Assembly: GCF_035594125.1 (NCBI RefSeq)
Contig: NC_087178.1
Location: forward strand, 9,475,001-9,539,000
Origin: Scylla paramamosain
Lineage: Eukaryota; Arthropoda; Malacostraca; Decapoda; Portunidae
Reading direction: 5' to 3'
Length of the DNA: 64,000 nt
In this document: positions 10,591 through 21,240 of the stretch, in pieces
Position numbering within the stretch: position 1 is the first letter of the stretch
Layout: each line of letters starts with the position of its first letter
Made by a program: the position numbers and the translations under genes
Notes under the pieces: model-generated
The model's input: the letters and a program-made list of their open reading frames with translations, nothing else
Told to the model about the DNA's origin: nothing
Database searches by the model: none

Positions 10591-13500
10591 CATCCATTTT
10601 CGCGTTTTTGTAAGTAAAAAGCTCAAAAACATTCAAAATATATCTTTTTGGTAATCTTATTATATTTCTTCATATTGGTTGGTTTGCATTCGTTTTAGCG
10701 TTTTTCTACGTAAAACACGGAAAAGACACGTTTTCAGTAATTTTGTTTTGGATTCTCATATAGAACGACTTCCATATTATTTATTGTTTTGGTGACTAAC
10801 ATGCTGAAAAACACTCAAAACACAGGTTTCTAGTAAAGTCGTTTAATTTTCCCATATAGTTGGCTTTGCATGCACTTTAAGGTTTCGTACATAACAGTCC
10901 GAAAAAAAGCTAAAATTAACTTTTTTGATAATGTTCTTTTTTCACATAATTTCCCTGAATTTTGCAAAAATTTTGGCATCTCGGTACTTATGAAGAAGAA
11001 TACCCCCCCAAAAAATCCTATTTTTCTATTTGATTTTCTTTCTTTATAAAGAGGTTTAACTTTTTTGGTACTTATGGAACTTAAAAACACTCATAATACA
11101 CGTTTCTCGTAATGTCCTTTCGTTTCCCAGACATAGGGTTCTTTCCATGTATTTAAGCGTTTTTAGAGATAACATGATCAAAAACATTCAAAATACATGT
11201 TTTTGGTAATGTTAATCTGTTTCTCCATAAAGGGTGTTTTGCATGCGTTTTAGCGATTTCGTATATAAGGAGCTCAAAAACATTTAAAGGCAAGTTCTTG
11301 GTAAAAGTTGGTTTTATTCCCATGTAATATGATTGCCCTCCTTTTTAGTGCTTTATTGCCTAACACGCTCAAAAACACTCAAAAGACACTTCTCTGGTAA
11401 TGTCATTTTTCGTCCCACATAAAGCTAGTTTCGCATGCATTTTGGGGTTTTGGTAACTAAGAATGTAAAAAAACATTCAAAATACACGCATTTAGTAAGG
11501 TTATTCTGTTTTTTAATTAAAAGTGTTATTCAGGAGTTTCAGCATTTTGGTATCTAAGAAACTTCTCCATATACACGAGTTTTTGTGTTTTTTGCCTTGT
11601 GGTTCTTGTGAAACTATAAAACACTCATTATGCACGTTTCTCGTAATGTCTTTTTGTTTCCCAATATAGAGTGCTTTGCATCCATTTTCGTGTTTTTTTT
11701 TTTGTTGGTAGCAAGCTCAATAACACTTAAAATATACCTTTTTGGTAATGTTATTCTTTTTCTTCATATTGGTTGGTTTGCATCCGTTTTAGCGTTTTTC
11801 TACGTAAAACACTGAAAAGACACGTTTTCAGTAATTTTGTTTTGGATTCCCATATAGATTGACTTCCATATTATTTATCGTTTTGGTGCCTAACATGCTG
11901 AAAAACACTCAAAAGACAGTTTTCTTGTCAAGTCGTTTAATTTCCTCATATAGGTGGCTTTGCATGCACTTTAGGGTTTGATACATAACAGTCCGAAAAA
12001 AAAGCTAAAATTAACTTTTTCGATAATGTTCTTTTATCCACCTAATTTCCCAGAATTTTAACAGAATTTTGGCGGCATCTCGGTACCTATGAACATGAAT
12101 AACATAAAAAAAAAAATGCTATTTTTTTATTTATTTATTTATTTATTTATTTATTTTTTATTTTTTTGGTTTCTTTATAAAGATTGTTATTTGTTAGTTT
12201 TAGATCTTTGGTACTTAGAAGCTTAAAAACACTTATAATACACGTTTCTCGTAATGTCCTTTCGTTTCCCAAACATAGGGTTCTTTGCATGTATTTAAGT
12301 GTTTTTATAGGTAACATGATCAAAGGCACTAGAAATATGTCTTTTGGTAATGTTATTCTGTTTCTCCATAAAGGGAGTTTTGCTTGCGCTTTAGCTCAAA
12401 AACACTTAAAGGCAAATTCTTGGTAAAAGTTGGATTTATTCCCATGTAATGTGATTACCGTGCTTTTTAGTGCTTTATTGCTTAACACGCTCAAAAACAC
12501 TCAAAAGACACTTTTCTGGTAATGTCATTTTTTTCCCACATAAAGCTAGTTTCGCATGCAATTTGGGGTTCTGGTAACTAAGAATGTGAAAAACACTCAA
12601 AATACACCCATTTGGTAAGGTTGTTCTGTTTCTGAATTCAGAGTGTTATTCATGAGTTTCAGCATTTTGGTATCTAAGAAACTTCTCCACATACACGAGT
12701 TTTTGCGTTTTTTGCCTTGTGGTTCTTGTGAAACTATAAAATACTCATTATACACGTTTCTCGTAATCTCCTTTTCTTTCCAAATATAGAGTGGATTGCA
12801 TTCATTTTCGTGTTTTTTGTAGGTAACAAGCTCAAAAACACTCAAAATATACCTTTTGGTAATGTTATTCTATTTCTTCATATTGGTTGGTTTGCATCCG
12901 TTTTAGCATTTTTCTACGTAAAACACTGAAAAGACACGTTTTCAGTAATTTTGTTTTGGATTCCCATATTTCATATTATTTATCGTTTTGGTGCAGTCAA
13001 AAGACAGGTTTCCGGTAACGTCGTTTAATTTCCACATATAGGTGGCTTTTGCATGCATGTGGATTTGGTACACAATAGTCTGAAAAAAAGCTAAAATTAA
13101 CGTTTTTGATAATGTTCTTTTTTCCACATAATTACCCTGAATTTTGCCAGAATTTTGGCATCTCGGTACCTATGAAGATGAACAACAAAAAAAAGCAATT
13201 TTTTTATTTATTTATTTATTTTTTCTCTATAAAGAGTGTTATATATGGGTTTTAGCTTTTTGGTACTTAAAGAACTTAAAAACACTCATAATACACGTTT
13301 CTCGTAATATCCTTTCGTTTCCCAAACATAGGGTTGTTTGCATGTATTCAAGCGTTTTTATAGGTAACATGATAAAAAAAAAACACTCAAAATACACGTT
13401 TTTGGTAATGTTATTGTGTTTCTCCATAAAGGGTGTTTTGGATTCGTTTTAGCGTTTGGTATGGAAGGATCTCAAAAACATTTAACGGCAAGTTCTTGGT

Positions 13501-14973
13501 AAAAGTTGGTTTTTATTAACATGTAATGTGGTTGTTCTTCTTTTTAGTAATTTATTGCTTAACACGCTCAAAAACACTCAAAAGACACTTCTCTGGTAAT
13601 ATAATTTTTTCCCCACATATTACTAGTTTCGCATGCAATTTCGGGTTTTGGTAACTAAGAATGTGAAAAACACTCAAAATACACGCATTTGGTAAGATTG
13701 TTCTGTGTCTCAATCAAGAGTGTTATTCATGAGTTTCAGCATTTTGGTATCTAAGAAACTTTTGACTTGTGGTTCTTCTGAAACTATAAAACTATAATTA
13801 TACACGTTTCTCGTAATGTCCTTTTGTTTCCCAATATAGAGTGCTTTGCATCCATTTTCGCGTTTTTTATAGGTAACAGGCTCAAAAACACTCAAAATAT
13901 ACCTTTTTGGTAATGTTATTCTATTTCTTGATATTGGTTTGTTTGCATCCGTTTTAGTTTTTTTTTCTACGTAAAACACTGAAAAAACAAGTTTTTAGTA
14001 ATGATGTTTTCGATTCCCATATAGAGTGACTTCCATATTATTTATTGTTTTGATGCCTAACATGCTGAAAAACACTCAAACGACAGGTTTCTGGTAAAGT
14101 CGTTTAATTTCCCCATATAGGTGGCTTTGCATGCAATTTAGGGTTTTTTACATAACAGTCCGAAATAAGCTAAAATATTTTTTTTGATAATGTTCTTTTT
14201 TCCACATAATTTCCCTGAATTTTGCCAGAATTTTGGCATCTCGGTACCTATGAAGAAGACTAACAAAAAAAAAAAAAGAAAATTACTTTTTTTTTTTTTG
14301 TTTATTTATAAAGAGTGTTGTTATTTGTGGGTTTTAGCTTTTTGGTACTTAAGGAACTTAATAACACTCATAATACACGTTTCTCGTAATGTCCTTTCGT
14401 TTCCCAAACATAGGGTTCTTTCCATGTATTTAAGCGATTTTATAGGTAACATGATCAAAAATACTCAAAATACATGTTTTTGGTAATGTTATTCAGTTCT
14501 CCATAAAGGATGTTTTGCATGCGTTTTAGCGTTTTGGTATGTAAGGAGGTCAAAAACACTTAAAGGCAAGTTCTTGGTTAAAGTTGGTTTTATTCCTATG
14601 TAATGTGATTCCCCTGCTTTCTAGTGCTTTATTGCCTAACACGTACAAAAACCCTTAAAAGACACCTTTCTGGAAATGCCTTTTTTTTTCACATAAATCT
14701 AGTTTCACTTGCAATTTGGGGTTTTGGTAACTAAGAATGTGAAAAACACTCAAAATACACGCATTTGGTAAGGTTGTTCTGTTTCTCAATTAAGAGTTTT
14801 ATTCATGAGTTTTATTCAGCGTTTTGGTATCTAAGAATCTGAAAAAAACACTCATAATGCACGTTTCTCGTAATGTCCCTTTTTTTACTCATTTAGGGTG
14901 CTTTGCATGCATTTTGGCATTTTTTTTTTCACGTAATAGCTGAAAAACACTGAAAATACACGCTTTTGGTAAT
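10591..14973 (+). repeat. satellite block 3, forward, 11-mer higher-order repeat
   Basis: The landmark GGCATCTCGGTAC occurs at about 10975, 12074, 13157 and 14235, giving intervals of 1099, 1083 and 1078 bp. Each period reads A-B-C-D-E-A-B-C, then a divergent monomer with the landmark, then D-E. The divergent monomer is followed by an A/T tract, often (TTTA)n. The first D carries an insertion with ACACGAGTTTTTGCG. No gene is visible. Confidence 0.88.
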
Positions 14974-14999
14974 AAGAATATAAGAACATAAGAAATAAG

Positions 15000-15562
15000 T
15001 AAATATGCAAGAAGGCATCAGGCCTACACGTGGCAGTACTTGTATGAAATATGCCTACCTATTCCCACCTATCACCCCCATCCATAAATGTCTAATTTTC
15101 TCTTACAGTTCCCAAATGCCTCAGCACTAACAGCTTGATTACTACGTCCGTTCCAATCATCTACTATTTTATTTGAGAACCAATTCCTTCTTGTCTCCTT
15201 TTTGAACATCAAGTTTTCAGGCTTGAACCCATTTTTCTTGTTCTATCATGGTTACAGATTCTAAGAATTTTCCTTATGTTGCCCTTGTTATAACCCATAT
15301 ACCACTTAAAGACTTCTATCAGGTCCACTCTTAACCTACGTCTCTCTAAAGAATGTAAATTTAACAGCTTGAATCTCGCTTCGTAAGGAATACTCCTCAT
15401 CCCATGTATCCTTTTAGTCTTTCTCCTTTGTACTGATTCTAATAGACCTTTATCCTTCCTGTGATGTGGTGACCAGAATTGGACAGCGTATTCTAGATGA
15501 AGTCTGACCAGCGCCAAATGTAACTTTAATATTACTTCGGGAGTTCTCCTTTTAGCACTCAT
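15000..15562 (-). pseudogene. CR1-like reverse transcriptase, C-terminal fragment
   Basis: A 117-codon frame (15562-15209) holds the part after the RT palm: PEVILKLHLALVRLHLEYA, then QRRKTKRIHGMRSIPYEA, LHSLERRRLRVDLIEVFK and YNKGNIRKI. A frameshift follows. In another frame the end of the protein is still readable (NWFSN, DDWNG, NQAVSAEAFG). The Met is incidental: it lies just 3' of the Harbinger insertion, which separates this piece from the upstream RT at 20459. No product is expected. Confidence 0.85.
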
Positions 15563-15624
15563 GAAAATGAATCATAATACACTACGCGTATTTGCTTTGT
15601 TTCTGGCCTCTTTGCATTGCTTTC

Positions 15625-15627
15625 TTA
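15625..15627. other. TTA target site duplication (left), Harbinger element
   Basis: TTA lies immediately outside the left TIR and is repeated at 19624-19626. The paralogous unoccupied site (40204-40206) has it once. A 3-bp TWA duplication is the PIF/Harbinger signature. Confidence 0.93.
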
Positions 15628-15682
15628 AGGTAGGCGCACACTTGTTCGCATCGTACGGACGGCACGCATCGTACTCATCGGA
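15628..15682 (+). repeat. Harbinger left TIR
   Basis: About 55 bp, inverted at 19569-19623. It contains the module TTCGCATCGTACGGACGGCA, which recurs as a subterminal repeat just inside. Confidence 0.93.
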
Positions 15683-15765
15683 TTGTTTTTGGGGTCAGCG
15701 CACATTGGTCCGCATCGTACGGACGGCACGCATCGGACGGATCGGATTTTCTGCGCACATTGTCG
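15634..15765 (+). repeat. subterminal direct repeats of the Harbinger element
   Basis: Two ~65-bp modules start GGCGCACACTTGTTCGCATC and AGCGCACATTGGTCCGCATC, and each continues with GTACGGACGGCACGCATCG. A third partial GCGCACATTGTCGGCAT follows. Iterated short modules near the ends are typical binding sites for transposase or Myb-like partner proteins. The binding role is inference. The shortened copy at 19651-20439 has one module more. Confidence 0.75.
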
Positions 15766-15855
15766 GCATTGGACCATTCACCACCCGCAGTTGTGAAGCT
15801 GAGCTCTCTCTGGAAGGACATACTCCATATTTTTCTAGTGTATAAAGTTGTGAAA

Positions 15856-18508
15856 ATGTTGAACAGTGATAGTGAAGAGGAAGAAATTGTAGTGGTTAGC
15901 TGTTTGCTGGCAGAAGAAGAACAGAAAGTTAAAAAAAGGAAAACATGGATTCACAACATAAACAGGAAAAGGCTGGAATTTGGAGAATTTCATACATTGT
16001 TCCCTGATTTGATGGAAGATGATGTCAAGTTTTTTCGTTACGTTCGCATGACGTATTCAAAATTCTCTCACCTTCTCAACATTCTGGAAATGTATGTAGC
16101 GAAAGAAAATACTCCATTCCGCACTCCAGTCAGCCCTAAAGAAAGACTAGCAGTTTGCTTAAGGTAAGGATGCAATAAAATTTATGGACATTTTCTGTTT
16201 ATTTTGTAATCTTGCACAAAATTTAAAATAAATGTATCATTCTCCATAATGGTATAGAACTAAAAAATAACTTTTTGTAATAAGGTTAAATAACAGGTTT
16301 GTAATAAGCGCATACATAAGTTGCTGAAATATAATTAACACTTAAAGTAATAATGCAATAAATGTATGGACATTTTCCGTTTATTTTGTAATCTTACACA
16401 AAATTGAAAATAAATGTATCATTCTCTATAATGGTATTGAACTAAAAAATAACTTCAAGTTTGTAATAAGCGCATACATAAGTTGCTGAAATATAATTAA
16501 CACTTACAGTAATTGCATTATACTGTGTTGCGTAGCGTCTTCTTCTGAAGTTGCATTTTGCTGCAACACATCAATTGGATGAACACGATTATTTTGGTCC
16601 CTTTCTTGAAGCAGTCGCATTTCAGTACCATTCACCATCTGAAACAATTGTCCTTTTATGTAAATTTGGTCTTGAAGGGGAAATGTTTTTACAGTTTGAG
16701 CCATATTTACGAAGAAATTTGTTAATGTGTCAGACTGACTAGGTGATTTGAGCTCCTTGCTCTTGAGGTATTTTTCCAAAACCAATGCTGTTGTGTGTTG
16801 TGGCGTGGAAGATCCTGAAGTTTTTTTTCGCTTGCCATGTGTTGAACTGTTGGAACATAAACTTTGTGCATCACTTGTTGCTGGGGAAGGAGTGGGAACT
16901 GGAACTGCAAAAGTAGGTTCTGGTTCTCCATCGCTTTCTTCATCCGCCAGATAGCCAGGTGAAGGGGCAATGTTAGACATGCGATGTTCACTATCATTAA
17001 GATATGGAGTTAAAAATTGTAGCTCCAGATGATATTTGGGTGGCTTCATTTTTGAACTCGCTTGTCCACTTTTTGTTTTGCGCAGATTCATGGCTTTCCG
17101 ATGATTGTCTCTAATCCTTGTCCACTGAATTCTACAAGCTGAACCTGAAATAGACAATAAAATAAAGATTAATATAATTATAGCATAATACATTTGATAT
17201 TAAGCTCCATAAATACATCTATTGATAAAAATGTGGATGGAAAATTTGTAGCTGTCAACCCCTTGTTGTATTTAAAATATGAAAGCATTAATATGATAAT
17301 ATGTATTTGGAGCTAAATAATTGATATTTAAATGAGGCCCTCGCTGCTTATTGACAAAAAAAACTAGTGGTATATTTTACTATCCTTTCAGTGACTGGAC
17401 AGTGAGAACCACACATTGTTATCAATTAATTTAATCCAAAAATTACAGCATGTACTTTTTTCATAAGTGGGAAAAAATCAGGCGAGTGAGAGCTTGAAAT
17501 TTTCCAATATCATTTCTTTCAATTTATTTTAGGGTCACCTAATACTTAATGATCGGTATAATATACCCCAACATTTTTTTTTTCAGATATTTGGCTACAG
17601 GGAACTCCTTTCGGTCACTAGCTTATTCTTTCCGGATTGGTGAGAGCACAGTTCGTGAAATCGTCTATACAACCTGCACCGCAATATGGACTGTTTTGAA
17701 ACCCATAGTTATGCCTGTACCTAATCAAGAATTATGGATCAAGTCAGAAAAAGGTTTCTGTGACAAATGGAATTTTCCTAATGCAGTCGCCGCTATCAAT
17801 GGAAAACATGCTGTAATTCAAGCACCCCCACACAGTGGCTCAGATTACTTTTGTTACAAGAAACATTTCAGCACTGTTCTTCTAGCATTAGTAGATCCAA
17901 ATTGTAAGTTTTTATTTATCGATGTCGGTGGATATGGTAAAAACTCTGACGCTAGCATCTTCCGAACTTCGTATTTGAGTAAGAGTTTGACAGATGGAAG
18001 CTTTAACCTACCCCCACCAAAGGCACTTCCAGGAGGAAATACGATTTTACCACATGTCATCATAGGGGATGAAGCTTTTCCGTTATCCACTTATTTAATG
18101 AGACCTTACTCACGTGATAATGTGCAACAAGACGAAGAGAAAAAGATTTTCAACTACCGGTTGAGTCGTCCAAAAAATACAGCTGAAAACGCTTTTGGTA
18201 TCTTGGCTCGAAAATTCAGAATTTTTGAACGCAGATTAAATGTTTCCCATGAACATTGTGTTTCTATTGTAACGGCTGCTTGTTGTCTACATAACTTTTT
18301 AAGAGATGATGCATGTCACTGGACTGAATCCGATTTAGATCTTTCCATTTCCAATGTTGAAGGCCTAACAAATTTCCTAGGAACTGGTGGTGCTTCACGA
18401 CAAGATGCTTTAGAAGTACGAGATAGTTTTAAAGAATATTTCAACTCAGAAATAGGTTCAGTTGAGTGGCAACAAAGAAGAGTTCGAATTGGACAGCGCC
18501 TTACTTAA
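15856..18508 (+). CDS. PIF/Harbinger DDE transposase, two exons
   Basis: Proposed exons 15856-16163 and 17587-18508. The donor AAG|GTAAGG and an acceptor after a T-rich tract (TTTTTCAG|A) keep frame and rebuild CLRYLATGNSFRSLAYSF, the family's helix-turn-helix region. The product is 409 residues; an in-frame upstream Met at 15760 would give 441. The DDE_4 nuclease core is clear: AAINGKHAVIQAP (about 171-183), FIDVGGYGKNSDASIF, GDEAFPL (Asp264), FNYRLSRPKNTAENAFGILA (Glu303). The first catalytic Asp, normally in I-D-G-x-H, is Asn174 (codon AAT, 17798-17800), so catalysis is probably lost. AATAAA at 18539-18544 is a likely poly(A) signal. The role would be cut-and-paste transposition with the MADF partner encoded on the other strand. 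Splicing is inferred from sequence only. Confidence 0.93.
16164..17586 (+). other. transposase intron, containing an exon of the opposite-strand gene
   Basis: GT...AG boundaries as given for the transposase. Exon 2 of the MADF gene (17144-16504, minus strand) lies entirely inside. The first ~340 bp is a tandem duplication (16170-16511). 17145-17580 is A/T-rich intronic sequence with nothing else visible. Confidence 0.85.
16170..16511 (+). repeat. ~183-bp tandem duplication in the transposase intron
   Basis: The two units start TGCAATAAA at about 16171 and 16354 and share GGACATTTTC, AATGTATCATTCTC and AAGCGCATACATAAGTTGCT. The second unit reaches the stop codon of the minus-strand gene. It carries AATAAA on the minus strand at about 16380-16385, which could serve as that gene's poly(A) signal. 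Confidence 0.85.
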
Positions 18509-18921
18509 AATATATTATTCTTGTGTGTTATTTGTCTAAATAAACAGGACGAGCTTTTCTTCAAATTACTATAATAATTACCTAATTACAAAATGCATTT
18601 TTATTTTGAAGTTCACATATATAGGTACATAGAGATCTTTGCCCTGATTTTTTTTTACCTAATGAGGTTGCGATCTCTCAACTTCAATGGATAAATTATA
18701 ACAGTTGTCTACCTATTATTCAAGTGTCAGTAACTCGGTTGGATAGGTAGTTGCATACAAATAGATAATAAAAATACAAAATACTCACTTGGCTGATTCA
18801 TTCTCCTTCCTATCTCTTCCCAGATATTGTCCCTTCGTTGTTGATTTGAATACTCTGAATGTCTTGTATTGTACAGCTCTTCGTATTCCTGTACAATGAC
18901 TATAAGCTGTGCCACATCCAT
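16504..18921 (-). CDS. MADF-domain (Myb/SANT-like) protein of the Harbinger element, two exons
   Basis: Minus-strand exons 18921-18789 and 17144-16504. Donor CCAA|GTGAGT and acceptor TCTATTTCAG|GTTCAG join in frame to give NQPSSACRIQW; total 257 residues. The N-terminal ~90 residues form a MADF domain: LIVIVQEYEELYN, RRDNIWEEIGRRM, CRIQWTRIRDNHRKA, then the basic LRKTKSGQA and the end motif LELQFLTPYL. The middle is acidic and Ser/Pro-rich with a KRKK cluster (possible nuclear localisation), and the C-terminus is Gln-rich. In known Harbinger systems a Myb-like partner helps the transposase reach the nucleus and bind the ends; that role is assumed here. Its intron (17145-18788) contains all of transposase exon 2. 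The unspliced 229-codon frame starting at 17193 reads through the acceptor and is not the real start. Confidence 0.9.
18539..18544 (+). terminator. poly(A) signal of the transposase gene
   Basis: AATAAA 31 bases after the stop codon, on the transposase strand. It lies within the MADF intron on the other strand. Confidence 0.6.
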
Positions 18922-19568
18922 GCCGATTGATGTAGTTGAACCCTGTCTTTATCAAGTAACTACTGAAATAAGTAGACAGGATTTATATTATTATTACAGC
19001 AGTTTATAGCCACATTAGCAACATACGTTCTATAGGCTGTGACAGCTGCAACAATAAAAATAAAAAAAACTCAAGTGCTTGCTAAAGAACAACCACTAGG
19101 TGCATGCTAAAATACAACCACTAGGTGCAGATACAATTTAGTCTTGCACAGGAATTGTATAGTCCCAGAGTGAAGTGAAATGTGATAGAGAAGGTAAAGG
19201 AGGTCAATATAGGTTCGAGTAGGTAATTTACCAGGTAGATAGGATAAAAATTTAGGAACATATCTAAAAAACAGTCAGTGAGTTAATATAACATTATATA
19301 TTATGTATAAGCAAAGCATAGCTATGCAAACAGAAAAAATAAAATAAATACCGAAGAAGGTTTGCATCCGACCGCGACGGCGCTCTGGCTGCAACTGACG
19401 ATGGGGTCGCACATTTGCCGGCAAATGCCGTAGAGGCCATCCGCATCGTTCGTACGCATCGGATTGAATGCTCTTTCGGGGATCCTCGTCGGCATTGCCG
19501 ATGTCCAATGCGTACGACGCGGTCAAATGCGCGCAGACCCATTTGAAATAATGTGAAGAATACTAAAA
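18922..19568. other. right non-coding part of the Harbinger element
   Basis: Between the MADF start codon and the right TIR. It presumably holds the minus-strand promoter and 5' UTR. 19261-19568 is the part retained in the deletion derivative at 19651-20439. The GC-rich segment 19360-19540 gives open frames on both strands that I do not consider genes. Confidence 0.6.
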
Positions 19569-19623
19569 TCCGATGCGTACGATGCGTGCCGTCCGTACGA
19601 TGCGAACAAGTGTGCGCCTACCT
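19569..19623 (-). repeat. Harbinger right TIR
   Basis: Inverted copy of 15628-15682, ending GCGCCTACCT, followed by the TTA duplication at 19624-19626. Confidence 0.93.
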
Positions 19624-19650
19624 TTAGACGGAGTTCAAGGCTAACTTTAA

Positions 19651-20439
19651 AGGTAGGCGCACACTTGTTCGCATCGTACGGACGGCACGCATCGTACGCA
19701 TCGGATTTTAGTATTCTTTACATTATTTCAAATGGGTCTGCGCGCATTTGACCGCGTCGTACGCATCGGACATCGGCAATGCCGACGAGGATCCCCGAAA
19801 GAGCATTCAATCCGATGCGTACGAACGATGCGGATGGCCTCTACGGCATTTGCCGGCAAATGTGCGACCTCATCGTCAGTTGCAGTCAGAGCGCCGTCGC
19901 GGTCGGATGCAAACCTTCTTCGGTATTTATTTTATTTTTTTTCTGTTTGCATAGCTATGCTTTGCTTATACATAATATATAATGTTATATTAACTCACTG
20001 ACTGTTTTTAGATTTTTCTCTAAATTCCAGCCTTTTCCTGTTTATGTTGTGAATCCATGTTTTCCTTTTTTTAACTTTCTGTTCTTCTTCTGCCAGCATA
20101 CAGCTAACCACTACAATTTCTTCCTCTTCACTATCACTGTTCAACATTTTCACAACTTTATACACTAGAAAAATATGGAGTATGTCCTTCCAGAGAGAGC
20201 TCAGCTTCACAACTGCGGGTGGTGAATGGTCCAATGCCGACAATGTGCGCAGAAAATCCGATCCGTCCGATGCGTGCCGTCCGTACGATGCGGACCAATG
20301 TGCGCTGACCCCAAAAACAATCCGATGAATACGGTGCGTGCCGTCCGTACGATGCGGACCAATGTGCGCTGACCCCAAAAACAATCCGATGAATACGATG
20401 CGTGCCGTCCGTACGATGCGAACAAGTGTGCGCCTACCT
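19651..20439 (-). mobile_element. non-autonomous Harbinger derivative (MITE-like), 789 bp
   Basis: It has the same TIR ends and is flanked by a TAA duplication (19648-19650 and 20440-20442). Relative to the full element it is inverted and internally deleted: it joins about 15628-15990 to about 19261-19623, and the join reads AATTTAGAGAAAAATCTAAA near 20010-20030. It also has three subterminal modules instead of two. It is 27 bp from the full element in the same LINE. It should be mobilised only by transposase supplied in trans. Confidence 0.94.
19995..20384 (-). pseudogene. N-terminal transposase remnant in the deletion derivative
   Basis: The start of transposase exon 1 (MLNSDSEEEE, KKRKTWIHNINRKRLEF) is retained up to the deletion join and then runs into right-end sequence (REKSKNSQ) and a stop. 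About 50 residues of the real protein survive. There is a CLLAEEEQ to CMLAEEEQ difference from the full element. No function is expected. Confidence 0.85.
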
Positions 20440-20458
20440 TAAATCTCAAATCATTTTC

Positions 20459-21240
20459 TTACCCTGAACCTACCAGAACTTGGTTGTTCATTGTGTAACT
20501 AATGTTTGGGTTTCTTCCACTTACGCTAAGTGCTTTCAATTTGTTGATATTAAACTGCATTTGCCATCTGTCTGTCCATTCGTTCATCCTATCCAAATCT
20601 GCCTGCAAGGCGATTGTATGCGATTCAGACCTAATTAATCTACATACTCTCGTGTCATCCGCAAATTTACTAACAACACTACTAATTCCACTATCCAAGT
20701 CATTGACATATATAACAAACAACATCGGCCCTAATACTAATAATCCCTTTGTCACCCCAATAATTACTTGACCCCACTCGGATTTAGAGCCGTTTATTAC
20801 AACACTCTGTCGCCTGCCGCTTAGCCATGACCTTATCCAATCTAAACACCTCATCTCTCTCGTGCGCCCTAACCTTTCTCAGTAGCCTCTGATTGGGTAC
20901 CTTGTCAAATGCTTTACTAAAGTCCTGATATAGGATGCCATAACTATCACCATTATCTGCCTCCACATTACCGATACCTCACATGACTAAAGTGATTTCC
21001 TAAGGACAGAAACTAACAGATTACTTATAACCTTTTTCCATTCCTTAAATACTCTGGAATATATTTCATCTGGTCCTGGTGACTTGAACTTTTCAGCTTA
21101 TCTATCTCCTGTTCCACTATCTCTTTAGATATAGTAATATCTGTCAGCTTTTCTTTCTCTTCTATTCTAAATATCTTCTCACTATTCGGCAAATCCTGCA
21201 TGTTTTCCTGGGCAAAGACAGTTAAAAAATACTCATTCAC
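20459..21240 (-). pseudogene. CR1-like reverse transcriptase, linker and palm fragment
   Basis: Three overlapping minus-strand frames broken by frameshifts. 21240-21025: the linker (MNEYFLTVFAQENM, EIDKLKSSS). 20966-20784: YGILYQDFSKAFDKVPNQRL, with the first catalytic Asp. 20854-20459: WLSGRRQSVVING, GPMLFVIYVNDLDSGI, the polymerase box FADDTRV, and DRMNEWTDRWQMQFN. The region continues at 15562 beyond the Harbinger insertions. 21241-21608 is earlier element sequence without a clear frame. Confidence 0.86.

Larger units (their letters stand above)
15628..19623 (+). mobile_element. PIF/Harbinger DNA transposon, 3996 bp, two genes
   Basis: Bounded by inverted repeats that begin AGGTAGGCGCACACTTGTTC and stay alike for about 55 bp with one mismatch. 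A TTA duplication flanks it. It encodes both proteins known from this superfamily: a DDE transposase and a Myb/SANT-like (here MADF) DNA-binding protein. It sits in the CR1-like LINE. The ends and gene structures look complete, so the insertion is fairly recent, but the transposase has a substitution at its first catalytic residue. Confidence 0.95.

Noticed and set aside
16504..17193. A single-exon 229-codon protein with an N-terminal hydrophobic, signal-like segment
   Set aside because: The hydrophobic start is translated intron. The acceptor at 17145 and the MADF first exon at 18921-18789 give a complete domain, so the spliced model is preferred.
15628..19623. A host gene domesticated from a Harbinger transposase
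   Set aside because: Intact TIRs, exact target duplication, a paralogous empty site and an altered catalytic residue all point to an ordinary transposon insertion.
19275..19982. Short Arg-rich frames on both strands near the right Harbinger end (up to 89 codons)
   Set aside because: They lie in the GC-rich non-coding end, appear twice because the end is present in both elements, and have no family features.
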